Both the position numbers and the translations under genes were made by a program. From Pontixanthobacter aquaemixtae (GTDB lineage Bacteria > Pseudomonadota > Alphaproteobacteria > Sphingomonadales > Sphingomonadaceae): a stretch of 64,000 bases of DNA. Below are positions 7,743 to 17,066 of the stretch, one piece after another (position 1 is the stretch's first letter; every line of letters begins with the position of its first letter). The DNA lies in the NCBI RefSeq assembly GCF_009827395.1, contig NZ_WTYX01000001.1, positions 1,679,722-1,743,721 on the forward strand. The letters run 5' to 3'. The notes under the pieces were generated by a model that saw nothing but the letters and a program-made list of their open reading frames with translations, made no database searches and was not told where the DNA came from.

Positions 7743-8459
7743 TTATAGATCAGGCAGAGCATCCTTGACCGCGGCCTTGGTCGCATCGACCAGCGCATCG
7801 ATCCCTTCTTCGGTCGGGTGCACCCGATCGCTCTGGATCAGTTCGGGATTGGCGACCATCGGTTCCATAAAGAACGGCACCAGATCGGCATCATATTGCG
7901 CGGCCAGTTCGGGATAGAGATTGTCGAAATCATCCTGCAAATCGCCAAAATTGGGCGGCGCGCGCATCCCCATCAGCAAGACGGGAATCTCGCGCTTTTG
8001 CAATTCAGCCAGCATGGCTTCGATATTGGCGCGGGTTTCCTTGGGCGGGAGGCCGCGCAGCAGATCATTGCCGCCCAGCTCCAGAATAAACAGCTCCGGC
8101 TTTTCTTCCTGCGCATCGAGTGTGAAAGCCAGCCTCTGCAGCCCTGCGGCGGTTGTATCGCCCGACACGCCGGCATTGAGGACGCGCGCATTGATACCGC
8201 CCGCCCGCAAAGCTGCTTCCAGCTTTGCCGGGTAGCTATCGCTTTGGGCAACGCCATATCCGGCGAAAAGGCTGTCACCAAAGGCAAGGATGCGCCGCTC
8301 CGGCCCCATGACCGGCAGATCGGAAGCAGCATCGGCCTGCGCGCTGGCCGTTTCCTGCCCGGCAGGCGCGGGGGCTTCGCTGCCGCATGCGGCAAGCAGC
8401 GCGGCGGATAAAAGCACCCAAAATCCGCGGGGAACAATCGACAAACGGCGTAGTTGCAT
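7743..8459 (-). CDS. Arylesterase / TesA-like SGNH lipase, lipoprotein
   Basis: 238-residue SGNH hydrolase with a lipoprotein signal ending L-A-A-C. Block I is 'ILAFGDSLFAGYG' (catalytic Ser), block II 'SGDTTA', block III 'GGNDLL', block V 'DRVHPTEEG' (catalytic Asp and His). It should hydrolyse esters or acyl thioesters in the periplasm. I chose the ATG at 8459 because AAGGAGG lies just upstream and the signal peptide starts there. It is divergent from the YbbA/YbbP-type ABC genes, the same neighbourhood as tesA-ybbA-ybbP in many proteobacteria. Confidence 0.9.
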   Translation of the reverse strand: MQLRRLSIVPRGFWVLLSAALLAACGSEAPAPAGQETASAQADAASDLPVMGPERRILAFGDSLFAGYGVAQSDSYPAKLEAALRAGGINARVLNAGVSGDTTAAGLQRLAFTLDAQEEKPELFILELGGNDLLRGLPPKETRANIEAMLAELQKREIPVLLMGMRAPPNFGDLQDDFDNLYPELAAQYDADLVPFFMEPMVANPELIQSDRVHPTEEGIDALVDATKAAVKDALPDL

Positions 8460-8506
8460 CGGTGAGCCTCCTTGCTCGTCCCTATCACCTATGCAATTGG
8501 GCGGCC

Positions 8507-9196
8507 GTGACAAGTCCTAACTCCATCTCCGCCAAAAATCTCACGCTGACCTATGATCCGGACAAAAATCCGGTCGAGGTGCTGCGCGGGATCGATCTCA
8601 ACGTTGCCACCGGCGAAGTGCTCGCGCTGCTCGGCCCCTCTGGCTCGGGCAAGAGCTCGCTGATGGCGGTGCTATCGGGTCTGGAGCGCGCATCGGGCGG
8701 CGAACTGACCGTTGCCGGACAAGATTTCACCACGATGGATGAAGACCAGCTGGCAAAGGCGCGGCGCGGCCATATCGGTATCGTGCTGCAGGCGTTTCAC
8801 TTGCTGCCGACGATGACTGCGCTGGAAAATGTCGCAACGCCGATGGAACTGGCGGGCGATCCCGATGCCACCAGCAAAGCCCAAGCCGAACTGGAAGCGG
8901 TTGGTCTGGGCCACCGGCTCGACCATTATCCCACGCAGTTGTCGGGCGGTGAGCAACAACGTGTGGCCATTGCCCGCGCGATTGCACCCGGCCCCGAACT
9001 GATTTTCGCTGACGAACCGACCGGCAATCTCGATCTGGCGACGGGGCATGACATTGTCGATTTGCTGTTCAAACGCCGCGCTGACACCGGGGCCACGCTG
9101 GTGGTTATCACGCATGATGTCGAACTGGCCGAACGCTGCGACCGCGTCGTCACCATCGGCGACGGTCTGATTGCCACCGACACAAAAGCAGCGTGA
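8507..9196 (+). CDS. ABC transporter ATP-binding protein, YbbA/LolD type
   Basis: 229-residue ATPase. Walker A GPSGSGKSS, Q-loop region 'GIVLQAFHLLPTMTALENV', signature LSGGEQQRV, Walker B 'ELIFADEPTGNLD' and H-loop 'VVITHDVEL' are all intact. It belongs to the MacB/LolD/YbbA group that pairs with FtsX-type permeases. The likely start is the GTG at 8507, just outside the divergent esterase gene, since further upstream codons run through that gene. The stop overlaps the GTG of the permease gene (GTGA), showing tight coupling. Confidence 0.9.
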   Translation: MTSPNSISAKNLTLTYDPDKNPVEVLRGIDLNVATGEVLALLGPSGSGKSSLMAVLSGLERASGGELTVAGQDFTTMDEDQLAKARRGHIGIVLQAFHLLPTMTALENVATPMELAGDPDATSKAQAELEAVGLGHRLDHYPTQLSGGEQQRVAIARAIAPGPELIFADEPTGNLDLATGHDIVDLLFKRRADTGATLVVITHDVELAERCDRVVTIGDGLIATDTKAA

Positions 9197-11712
9197 GCCA
9201 AACCATTCCATGGGGCACCGCTTGGCGGATTGCACGGCGCGATCTGAACGCCCGTTTCAAGGGCTTGCGGCTACTGCTGGTGTGCCTGTTCCTGGGCACC
9301 GGCGCATTGGCCGCGATCGGCACGCTGACCGGCGCGATCGAGAATGAACTGGAAAACCGCGGGCAGGAACTGCTCGGCGGCGATCTGGAAGTCGAAGTCT
9401 GGCAGCGCGATCTGCTCGATACTGAAAAGGCCGCCTTGGCCGAATTGGGCGAAGTATCCGGCGGAACACGGCTGCAGGCCATGGCGTCAGCGGGCGACAA
9501 TGCCGCGCCGGTCGGGCTCAAAGCGGTCGATGGCAAATGGCCGCTCTATGGTACATTGACGCTGGCCGATGGCAGCGAGGCTGCGGCACCCGGCCCTGGC
9601 GATGCCTTACTGGCACAGGGCGCGATGGACCGGCTCGATATCGCGGTGGGCGACACTTTCCGCATCGGTGACGCTGAGCTGGTGGCCACGGGCGTTATCG
9701 GGACAGAGCCGGACAAACTAAGCGAGGGCTTCCAGCTTGGCCCGACAATCCTTGTTTCCGAAGACACACCGGCAAGGGCCGGATTGCTGGCCCCCGGCGC
9801 GATGTATCAGAGCAAATACCGCGTTGCGTTTGACAGCAACCGGTCACCCGAGGATGTTCAGGAAGAGCTTGAAGAGCAATTCCCCGATGCCGGGTTCGAT
9901 TTCCGCACGCGCGACCGCGCCGCGCCCAGCGCGGACCGGTTTGTTTCGCGCATGGGTGAATTTCTGACACTCGTCGGGCTCGCTGCATTGGTGATCGCGG
10001 GGATCGGCATTGGCGGCGGCGTGTCATCCTATCTCGAGGCGCGGCGGCGCAGCATTGCTACGCTGAAGGTTCTGGGCGCGTCGAGCAGCGATATCGCGCG
10101 TATCTATGCCCTGCAAATCGGCGCGGCGGCGCTGGCCGGCAGCGTGGTCGGCCTGGCCGCCGGCGTGCTGGTCACGCCGATGCTTGGTGCCGCGCTGGAA
10201 GGACTTCTGCCGGTTGATACAGGGTTCGTATTCAAACCCGGCGCGCTGCTAATCGCTGCGGCCTATGGCTTGCTGGTCGCGCTGGTATTTGCCGCGACAC
10301 CCATTCTGCGCGCCAGACGCTTTCCCGCAATGGCGCTGATGCGCGCGCGGGTTGTGCCGCTGTCGCGCGACGGACGCGCACTGAGTTGGGTGATCGGCGG
10401 GATGCTGGGCATCATTGCGCTCGCGCTGCTAACCGCGCGGCAGCCGATCCTGTCGGGCCTGTTTCTACTGGGCGCGATGGTGGTGCTGGGCCTGCTCGCG
10501 CTGCTCGGTTGGGGTATCCGCAAATTGGCGGAAAAAGCACCGCGGCCGTCGAACCCGCTGATCCGCAACGCGCTGGCCAATCTGCACCGGCCCGGATCCT
10601 CAACCGGGGCGCTGGTGACCGCGCTCGGCTTTGGCCTCAGCGCCTTTGTCCTCCTCGCCGCAATCCAGAGCAGCATCAATGGCAATATCGACCAGCGCGT
10701 TCCGCAGCAGGCCCCCGATTATATCGCGCTCGATGTGCCGCTCGACGGGGTCAGCCGGTTTGAAGAGCTGGTGAAGGCTGATCAGCCGGAGAGCGAGATC
10801 CAGACCGTGCCCGCGCTGCGCGGTGCGATTCTGGCCTATGGTCCGGCGGATAATATGACCCGCGTCTCCGATCTGGAGGAGCTTCCCGATGGTGCATGGC
10901 CGCTGCGCGGCGAACGCGGGCTGACCTATTCGGACGACGTGCCGGTGGGCAATGTACTGACCGAAGGCGAATGGTGGGACGCGGACCATAGCGGCGCGCC
11001 GCTGGTCTCGGTCGACGAGGAATTTGCCGCCGCAATCGATCTGAAAATCGGTGACAAGATCACCGTTGGCATATTGGGGGTGGAGAAATCCGCCCAAGTC
11101 GCCAATTTCAGAAGGCTCGATTGGGAGAATATGGGCTTCAACTATGTGCTGGTTTTCTCGCCCAATGCGATTGCCGATGCGCCGCATAATATCGCCGCGA
11201 CAATCGACTTGCCCGACGGCGCGCCCACCGGGCCGTTGCTGCGCCAGCTGATCCGCGAATTTCCCTCCAGCTCGGTGATCGAAATCGGGCAGGTCCTGTC
11301 CGAAGCGCGGGTGATATTGAGCCAGGTTGGCGTTGCCACCTTCGCCGCTGCTTCGGTCGCGGTTTTGGCGGGGCTCGCTGTGCTGATCGGCGCGATAGCC
11401 GCCGCGCGGGCTGCACGAACATATGACACGGTTGTGATGCGCGTGCTGGGCGCGAGCAGGCGCCAGGTGCTGGTCATGCAGCTGGCCGAATATGGCATTC
11501 TGGCCGCAATCCTCGCGGTGGTTGCGCTGGGTCTGGGCAGCGGGCTTGCGTGGCTGGTGATCACCCAATTGTTCGAATTTGACTGGCTGCCCAACTGGTA
11601 CGAAGTGCTCGCCGTTCTCGCCGGCGGGCTGGGTTTCGTACTGGTCTTCGCGCTTGCCGGATCATTGCCGCTGCTACGGGCCAAACCCGCCCAAGCGCTG
11701 CGCGAGCTGTAA
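9193..11712 (+). CDS. ABC transporter permease, YbbP-like (two FtsX domains)
   Basis: 839-residue inner-membrane protein. An N-terminal TM helix (about 20-45) is followed by a large periplasmic domain. Three TM helices near 255-400 form the first FtsX domain (LARRRSIATLKVLGASSSDI). A second TM set occurs around 420-500, then another periplasmic part and a C-terminal FtsX domain ('ARAARTYDTVVMRVLGASRRQVLVMQLAEY'). This duplicated layout is that of YbbP. With the ATPase and arylesterase it probably handles lipid or lipoprotein-like substrates at the envelope, but the substrate is unknown. Confidence 0.9.
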   Translation: MSQTIPWGTAWRIARRDLNARFKGLRLLLVCLFLGTGALAAIGTLTGAIENELENRGQELLGGDLEVEVWQRDLLDTEKAALAELGEVSGGTRLQAMASAGDNAAPVGLKAVDGKWPLYGTLTLADGSEAAAPGPGDALLAQGAMDRLDIAVGDTFRIGDAELVATGVIGTEPDKLSEGFQLGPTILVSEDTPARAGLLAPGAMYQSKYRVAFDSNRSPEDVQEELEEQFPDAGFDFRTRDRAAPSADRFVSRMGEFLTLVGLAALVIAGIGIGGGVSSYLEARRRSIATLKVLGASSSDIARIYALQIGAAALAGSVVGLAAGVLVTPMLGAALEGLLPVDTGFVFKPGALLIAAAYGLLVALVFAATPILRARRFPAMALMRARVVPLSRDGRALSWVIGGMLGIIALALLTARQPILSGLFLLGAMVVLGLLALLGWGIRKLAEKAPRPSNPLIRNALANLHRPGSSTGALVTALGFGLSAFVLLAAIQSSINGNIDQRVPQQAPDYIALDVPLDGVSRFEELVKADQPESEIQTVPALRGAILAYGPADNMTRVSDLEELPDGAWPLRGERGLTYSDDVPVGNVLTEGEWWDADHSGAPLVSVDEEFAAAIDLKIGDKITVGILGVEKSAQVANFRRLDWENMGFNYVLVFSPNAIADAPHNIAATIDLPDGAPTGPLLRQLIREFPSSSVIEIGQVLSEARVILSQVGVATFAAASVAVLAGLAVLIGAIAAARAARTYDTVVMRVLGASRRQVLVMQLAEYGILAAILAVVALGLGSGLAWLVITQLFEFDWLPNWYEVLAVLAGGLGFVLVFALAGSLPLLRAKPAQALREL

Positions 11713-11715
11713 AAG

Positions 11716-11758
11716 CAATCGGGGGAGGCAGCGCCCGCTACCTCCCCCGATCATTTTA
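11716..11758. terminator. Bidirectional terminator between permease and DUF805 genes
   Basis: ATCGGGGGAGG (11718-11727) pairs with CCTCCCCCGAT (11741-11751), followed by CATTTT on the plus strand. It lies between two convergent genes. Confidence 0.75.
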
Positions 11759-11774
11759 CCAATGCTTTTGGTTC

Positions 11775-12218
11775 TTATTCGAACACTTGCGTATTCGCCG
11801 GATCCTTCGGATCTTCGCCAAACCGGTTCGGCCCCGGAGTGCCGGGCAGGAACATGATCACGATGAACGCGATCGAGGCGATGAAACCGATATAGGGGAT
11901 CATGCCCAGAACGATAAAGCCGAGATACCACCAGCCGGACATATCGCGGTCATGCAGCCTGCGCACACCGACAGCGATTGACGGAATAAGGATGGCCAGC
12001 GCAAAAATACCCAGCAGGCCTGCGCCCAGCCAGAAGATCGCGCCCAGTTCGCCGCTCGCGCCCATTGACGATGCGCTGAAACCGCCAGCGAACATCAGGC
12101 CGATAAAGATAAGATAGATAATGGTCGTCGCGAGTGCGAAGCTCCAATACTCCATCCGCCGCGACCGGCCTTCAAATTCTGCATACCGCTTCAGCGGCAA
12201 CATTGCCCAATCCAACAT
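11775..12218 (-). CDS. DUF805 family membrane protein
   Basis: 147-residue protein with about four membrane helices. It shows the DUF805 start 'MLPLKRYAEFEGRSRRMEYWSF', and the conserved 'IPSIAVGVRRLHDRDMSGWWYL' and 'FLPGTPGPNRFGEDP' motifs. Function unknown. I chose the ATG at 12218 because GAGGGG sits six bases upstream; an ATG two codons earlier is too close to that site. Confidence 0.9.
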   Translation of the reverse strand: MLDWAMLPLKRYAEFEGRSRRMEYWSFALATTIIYLIFIGLMFAGGFSASSMGASGELGAIFWLGAGLLGIFALAILIPSIAVGVRRLHDRDMSGWWYLGFIVLGMIPYIGFIASIAFIVIMFLPGTPGPNRFGEDPKDPANTQVFE

Positions 12219-12291
12219 TATCATCCCCTCTTTCTTGGTTGAACGGGCAAACCACCATACTTTACGGTAATTCGCAATAGCGGCTCCCAAG

Positions 12292-12329
12292 AAAAAAGGG
12301 GCCGCCTCGCGGCAGCCCCCTTCTTTATT
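12292..12329 (-). terminator. Terminator after the TonB-dependent receptor gene
   Basis: On the minus strand GGGGCTGCC-GCGA-GGCGGCCCC forms a nine-pair stem followed by TTTTTT, just past the receptor stop at 12345. Confidence 0.8.
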
Positions 12330-12344
12330 GTATGTGTGTTCGGC

Positions 12345-14927
12345 TTAGAACTTGAAGCGGATTGTGCCGCCGTAAGTGCGCGGTGCGCTTGGATAGCCGG
12401 ATACTGTTCCGGCCTGTGCGACACCGTCGAACACGGTCAGGATGTAATCATTGTTGAGCAGGTTACGTGCCCAAGCGCCGATTTCCAGCCCGTTGTCCAA
12501 TGCCAGCGTCATTGACGCGTTGACCAGGTTCACTTCGCGATTGAAGTTGTTCGGGCCAAATGTAGGCAACCCGTTATTGATCGCGGTGTTGCTTTCGTGG
12601 CTGTAGTCCACACGGCTGATCAGACGATTGCCGCTGGCGCCGAATTCGTGCGTGTAAGTCGCCGAAGTCGAAATCGCCCATTCGGGAATGCCGCCCGGAC
12701 GCTGGCCAGAAAGATCGCCAACCGGGCTCTCGGTGAAGCTGTCATAAACCGCATCGAGATAGGTCGTGGCGAAGGTAAACACCAGATTGCGTACCGGAGT
12801 AATGGTCGAGTTGAATTCGAAACCGGTTACCGACTGCTGACCGGCATTGTTGAGCTGGAAGCCCGTGCCGGTGAACAGGAAGCTCTGGAAACCTTTGATC
12901 GTCTGGTCGAACAGAGCAAGGTTGAAGGTCACTCCGGGGAAGTTACCTTTCAGACCGATTTCATACACCTCTGCTTCTTCCGGCCCGGCGAAACGCGAAC
13001 CCGTGGTGAGGTTGGTCACGGCAAGGCCCGCATCGGTTATAGGCGAAGAAGGTGCCGCAAAGGTCGAGCGGACCGGACCGGGGATGAAGTCACCGAAGGC
13101 CGGACGCGAATCGCGCGACAGGTTGACCGAACTCGCCTTGAAGCCCGTTGCATAGCTGAAATAGGCGTTCAGGTTTGGCGAGAATTCATAGGCCGCCCGC
13201 AGCAAATAGCTCCAGTCGTCATCGCGTGTCTTGCCGTCTTCGACCGCATTCGGGATCGTCAGGAAAGGCGGCTGGAACTGGAACGGGGTGAGACCCAGGA
13301 ACGGGTTGCCCGGGCCGGTCGCCAGGTTCAGCAGAGCAGCCTGGTTCGCAGCCGGAAGCGCCTGGAACTGCGCCCGGTTGGTCACCGCACCAGCAGAAGC
13401 AAGAGTGATGAACGCATCGACCACGTTGATGTTGGCAAGCGGGTCAAATGCCTGCCCTGCCAATGCGAAGTCCTTCTTGTCGTCGGTGTAGTTGAACCCG
13501 CCGGTCAGCGTCAGACCATCGAATGGTTCGAAATCGACCGTGCCGAAGATCGACCAGGCCTGGTTATCCATCGAATAACTCTCTCTGGTCAGCGGACCAG
13601 CGGCAAAGATGCTGTTCTGCTGGACCCCAAGCGGAGCAAGACCTGCTTCGACCTGGTTGAAAGTAAAGGTCGGATCACCTGTGGCAGCGCGCGCCAGCAA
13701 GGTGAAGAAATTGCGCGAAGCGGTACCCGTGGTCAGCGCGCTTTCCTGGGCCACGCCTTCATCGAAGTAGAAGCCACCAAGAAGGAAGTTGATCGGACCG
13801 TCGAAGTCCGAAGCAATCCGGAATTCCTGGGTGAAAGTTTCGACCTGCTGGTCGCGCACTTCGCTGACGATGTCGGCGCTGGTGAAATCGACGTCCTGAT
13901 CGACGAAGTTCTTCAGTTCGCGATAAGCTGTGATCGAAGTCACCGAAATCGGGCCGTTGTCCCAATCAACCTGAACCGAGCCGCCATAATTGTCGACCTT
14001 GTTGACCGGCACCTGGTTGAGGAAAGTGTCATAGCTGAAGAAGTCGGTGCTGAGCGCCCCGCCCACACCGAATACGGCTGCCGCGGTTGGGCCAGCGACC
14101 AGCGTGCTGACTACGCAGCAATTTTCGTCGATCTGCGAATAATCGGCAATCGCGCGGATTTTGAGGTTGGACGTCGGCTCAACCAGCAACTGGCCGCGTG
14201 CGGTCCAGCGATCACGGTTGCTGATGTCCTCGCCCAGATTGACGATCGTGCCGTAGCCGTCGCGCTTGTTGTAGCTCGCGTCGAGAGAGAATGCGGCGCT
14301 TTCACCGATCGGGCCGGTCACATCACCTTTGACAAAGATGTTGTTGTAATTGCCGTAGCTGGCTTCGATCGAACCGCCGAATTCATATTGCGGTTCGCGG
14401 GTGATGACCGAAATCACACCAGCCGAAGCGTTCTTGCCGAACAGCGTCGATTGGGGGCCGTTGAGAACTTCGATCCGCTGCACATTGGCAAGGTCGTTAA
14501 GCGACGAGGCCGAGCGCGAACGGAAAACGCCATCGATGAATACGCCAACCGATGGCTCGATGCCGAAGTTGTTATCGCCGTTACCGAAACCGCGAATGAT
14601 GAAAGTCGAAGACGAAGAGTTCTGCAACTGGCTGACGCGCAGCGAGGGGGTAACAGTTTGCAGATCGAGAACGTCGCGGATTTGCGCGCGCTCAAGCGTT
14701 TCGCCCGAAGTCACCGAAACAGAAATGGGGGTTTCCTGCAGCGTGGTTTCACGCTTGGATGCGGTCACAACGATAATGTTGTCGTCGAATTCGGCGTCGC
14801 CTTCTTCGGCGGCCTCGTCAGCGTCCTGCGCCATGGCAGAAGCTGGCATCGCCAGACCGATTGCTGCGACACCTGCGAAAAGCGTAGCACGCGTTGCCAC
14901 GCCAAAATTACGAGAAGTGATTTTCAT
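12345..14927 (-). CDS. TonB-dependent receptor
   Basis: 860-residue outer-membrane receptor. A signal peptide (residues 1-34, ending ASAMAQ) is followed by an acidic spacer, a TonB-box-like 'DDNIIVVTASKRE' and the plug domain ('TLQETPISVSV...LQTVTPSLRV...IRGFG...VGVFIDGV...IEVLNGPQSTLFGKNASAGVISVIT'). A beta-barrel with alternating aromatic strands then ends in 'TYGGTIRFKF' (C-terminal Phe). It is of the sphingomonad type that often takes up glycans or hydrophobic plant and algal compounds; ligand unknown. The ATG at 14927 has GGGAGA upstream and gives a clean signal peptide. Confidence 0.92.
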   Translation of the reverse strand: MKITSRNFGVATRATLFAGVAAIGLAMPASAMAQDADEAAEEGDAEFDDNIIVVTASKRETTLQETPISVSVTSGETLERAQIRDVLDLQTVTPSLRVSQLQNSSSSTFIIRGFGNGDNNFGIEPSVGVFIDGVFRSRSASSLNDLANVQRIEVLNGPQSTLFGKNASAGVISVITREPQYEFGGSIEASYGNYNNIFVKGDVTGPIGESAAFSLDASYNKRDGYGTIVNLGEDISNRDRWTARGQLLVEPTSNLKIRAIADYSQIDENCCVVSTLVAGPTAAAVFGVGGALSTDFFSYDTFLNQVPVNKVDNYGGSVQVDWDNGPISVTSITAYRELKNFVDQDVDFTSADIVSEVRDQQVETFTQEFRIASDFDGPINFLLGGFYFDEGVAQESALTTGTASRNFFTLLARAATGDPTFTFNQVEAGLAPLGVQQNSIFAAGPLTRESYSMDNQAWSIFGTVDFEPFDGLTLTGGFNYTDDKKDFALAGQAFDPLANINVVDAFITLASAGAVTNRAQFQALPAANQAALLNLATGPGNPFLGLTPFQFQPPFLTIPNAVEDGKTRDDDWSYLLRAAYEFSPNLNAYFSYATGFKASSVNLSRDSRPAFGDFIPGPVRSTFAAPSSPITDAGLAVTNLTTGSRFAGPEEAEVYEIGLKGNFPGVTFNLALFDQTIKGFQSFLFTGTGFQLNNAGQQSVTGFEFNSTITPVRNLVFTFATTYLDAVYDSFTESPVGDLSGQRPGGIPEWAISTSATYTHEFGASGNRLISRVDYSHESNTAINNGLPTFGPNNFNREVNLVNASMTLALDNGLEIGAWARNLLNNDYILTVFDGVAQAGTVSGYPSAPRTYGGTIRFKF

Positions 14928-15218
14928 GGTATCTCCCATACAGTAAGATGGTCGAGCCGTTCATCTTGAACGTTGTCTCGCCAGTGTTCGATTACTCTGG
15001 CGGCGGCTATGCGTGCAAAACACTGAAAGTGGAAGCATTACGTTACGTAAGCCCACCACCAAATCCGCCCGGCCGCCTGATTTTGTTGTAAATTCGCCAC
15101 AAAGCATACTGCATGACAAAGCTTGCCGAAATGCAGCCCCTCAGCTAGGGCGCGCGCCATATTATCTCCCCGATGTTGCACCGCACAATTGCCTGCACTC
15201 CAATGAAAGCACAATCCG
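14928..15218. promoter_or_regulatory. Divergent intergenic region between receptor and typA
   Basis: 291 bases that should hold both divergent promoters. I see a TTACGTTACGTAA motif (near 15040-15053) that could be an operator, but no convincing -35/-10 pair. Open frames through it are antisense to typA and have no gene features. Confidence 0.35.
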
Positions 15219-17054
15219 ATGTCCGCTAACCAGCGCAACGTGGCGATTATCGCCCACGTCGACCACGGCAAAACCACGCTTGTCGACCAGCTTTTCCGCC
15301 AGTCAGGCACATTCCGCGACAACCAGCGCGTGGAAGAGCGCGCGATGGATTCGAACGATCTGGAAAAAGAGCGCGGGATCACGATTCTCGCGAAATGTAC
15401 CTCGGTCGAATATGGTGAAGGCGACGATGCGCGCCGGATCAATATTGTCGATACGCCCGGACACGCCGATTTCGGCGGCGAAGTGGAACGCATCCTGTCG
15501 ATGGTTGATGGCGTTATCCTGCTGGTCGATTCCAGCGAAGGCGCGATGCCGCAAACCAAATTCGTCACCGGCAAGGCGCTGGCGCTGGGCCTCAAACCTA
15601 TCGTCGTGGTCAACAAGATTGACCGTCCCGATGGCCGCGCTTCCGAAGTGCTGGACGAAGTGTTCGATTTGTTCGTCTCGCTCGACGCCAATGACGAACA
15701 GCTCGATTTCCCCGTGCTCTACGCATCAGGCCGCGATGGATACGCCAGCGAAGACATCGATGCCCGCGACGGCGATCTGACGCCGCTGTTCGAAACCATC
15801 GTCAATCACGTCCCTGCACCCGATGCAGACGCTGATGCGCCGTTCAAATTCCTCGTGACCCTGCTCGACCGCGACAATTTCCTCGGCCGCGTGCTGACCG
15901 GGAAAGTTGAATCGGGCACGATCAAGGTCAACTCGCCGATTCACGCGCTCGATGCAGCGGGCAAAGTGATCGAGGCAGGCCGTGCATCCAAGCTGATGTC
16001 ATTCGAAGGTCTGGAACGCGTTCCGGTGGAGGAAGCCAAAGCGGGCGATATTATCTCGCTCGCCGGTCTGGCGGTGGCAACCGTATCGAACACCATCTGC
16101 GACCCCAGCGTCACCGAGCCGCTGCAAGCACAGCCGATTGATCCGCCGACATTGTCAATGCGCTTTGCCGTCAATGACAGCCCGCTGGCGGGCCGCGAAG
16201 GCAGCAAAGTTACCAGCCGGATGATCCGCGACCGGTTGGAGCGCGAGGCAGAAAGCAACGTCGCGATCAAGGTCACCGAATCTGCTGACAAGGACAGCTT
16301 CGAAGTCGCCGGGCGCGGCGAATTGCAGCTGGGAGTGTTGATCGAAACCATGCGCCGCGAAGGATTCGAGCTCGGCATCAGCCGCCCGCGCGTGCTGTTC
16401 CGCGAAGACGAAAACGGCAATCGCACGGAGCCTTACGAAACCGTGGTGATCGACGTGGACGATGAATTTTCCGGAACCGTCGTGGAAAAGCTCGCGCTGC
16501 GCAAAGGCGAAATGGTCGATATGCGCCCCAGCGGCGGCGGCAAGACCCGCATTACCTTCAGCGCGCCATCGCGCGGGCTGATCGGCTATCACGGTGAATT
16601 CCTGACCGACACGCGTGGCACCGGCATTATGAACCGCCTGTTCGAGAAATACGGACCCTACAAAGGCAAGATCGAAGGCCGCCAGAACGGCGTGCTGATC
16701 AGCCGCGAAAATGGCGAAGCGGTGGCCTATGCTCTCAATGCCTTAGAAGAGCGCGGCGAGCTGTTCGTGCAGCCCAAAGAGAAGCTCTATGAAGGCATGA
16801 TCATCGGCGAGAATGCCAAGCCCGAAGACATGGAAGTCAATCCGCTGAAATCCAAACAGCTGACCAATTTCCGTTCAAGCGGCAAGGATGACGCAATCCG
16901 CCTGACCCCGCCCAAGATCATGACGCTGGAACAGGCCATCGCCTATATCGACAATGATGAAATGGTCGAAGTGACACCGGAAAACATCCGCCTGCGCAAA
17001 GCCACTCTCGACCCGCACGAACGCAAGAAAGAAAAGCGCCGCGAAGAGGATTGA
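15219..17054 (+). CDS. typA: Ribosome-binding GTPase TypA/BipA
   Basis: 611-residue translational GTPase related to EF-G that acts on the ribosome under stress and in assembly of the large subunit. G1 is '[10 protein letters not shown]' (about 11-20), G2 'ERGITI', G3 '[12 protein letters not shown]', G4 'NKIDRPDGR'. The C-terminal domain has '[31 protein letters not shown]' and '[21 protein letters not shown]', specific for TypA. The length is typical. The start at 15219 gives the usual '[18 protein letters not shown]' opening. Confidence 0.97.
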   Translation: MSANQRNVAIIAHVDHGKTTLVDQLFRQSGTFRDNQRVEERAMDSNDLEKERGITILAKCTSVEYGEGDDARRINIVDTPGHADFGGEVERILSMVDGVILLVDSSEGAMPQTKFVTGKALALGLKPIVVVNKIDRPDGRASEVLDEVFDLFVSLDANDEQLDFPVLYASGRDGYASEDIDARDGDLTPLFETIVNHVPAPDADADAPFKFLVTLLDRDNFLGRVLTGKVESGTIKVNSPIHALDAAGKVIEAGRASKLMSFEGLERVPVEEAKAGDIISLAGLAVATVSNTICDPSVTEPLQAQPIDPPTLSMRFAVNDSPLAGREGSKVTSRMIRDRLEREAESNVAIKVTESADKDSFEVAGRGELQLGVLIETMRREGFELGISRPRVLFREDENGNRTEPYETVVIDVDDEFSGTVVEKLALRKGEMVDMRPSGGGKTRITFSAPSRGLIGYHGEFLTDTRGTGIMNRLFEKYGPYKGKIEGRQNGVLISRENGEAVAYALNALEERGELFVQPKEKLYEGMIIGENAKPEDMEVNPLKSKQLTNFRSSGKDDAIRLTPPKIMTLEQAIAYIDNDEMVEVTPENIRLRKATLDPHERKKEKRREED

Positions 17055-17066
17055 GTTGCAGCTCTG

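Noticed and set aside
12597-14969. A 790-codon plus-strand frame
   Set aside because: Antisense to a TonB-dependent receptor with signal peptide and plug motifs; composition is typical of a mirror frame.
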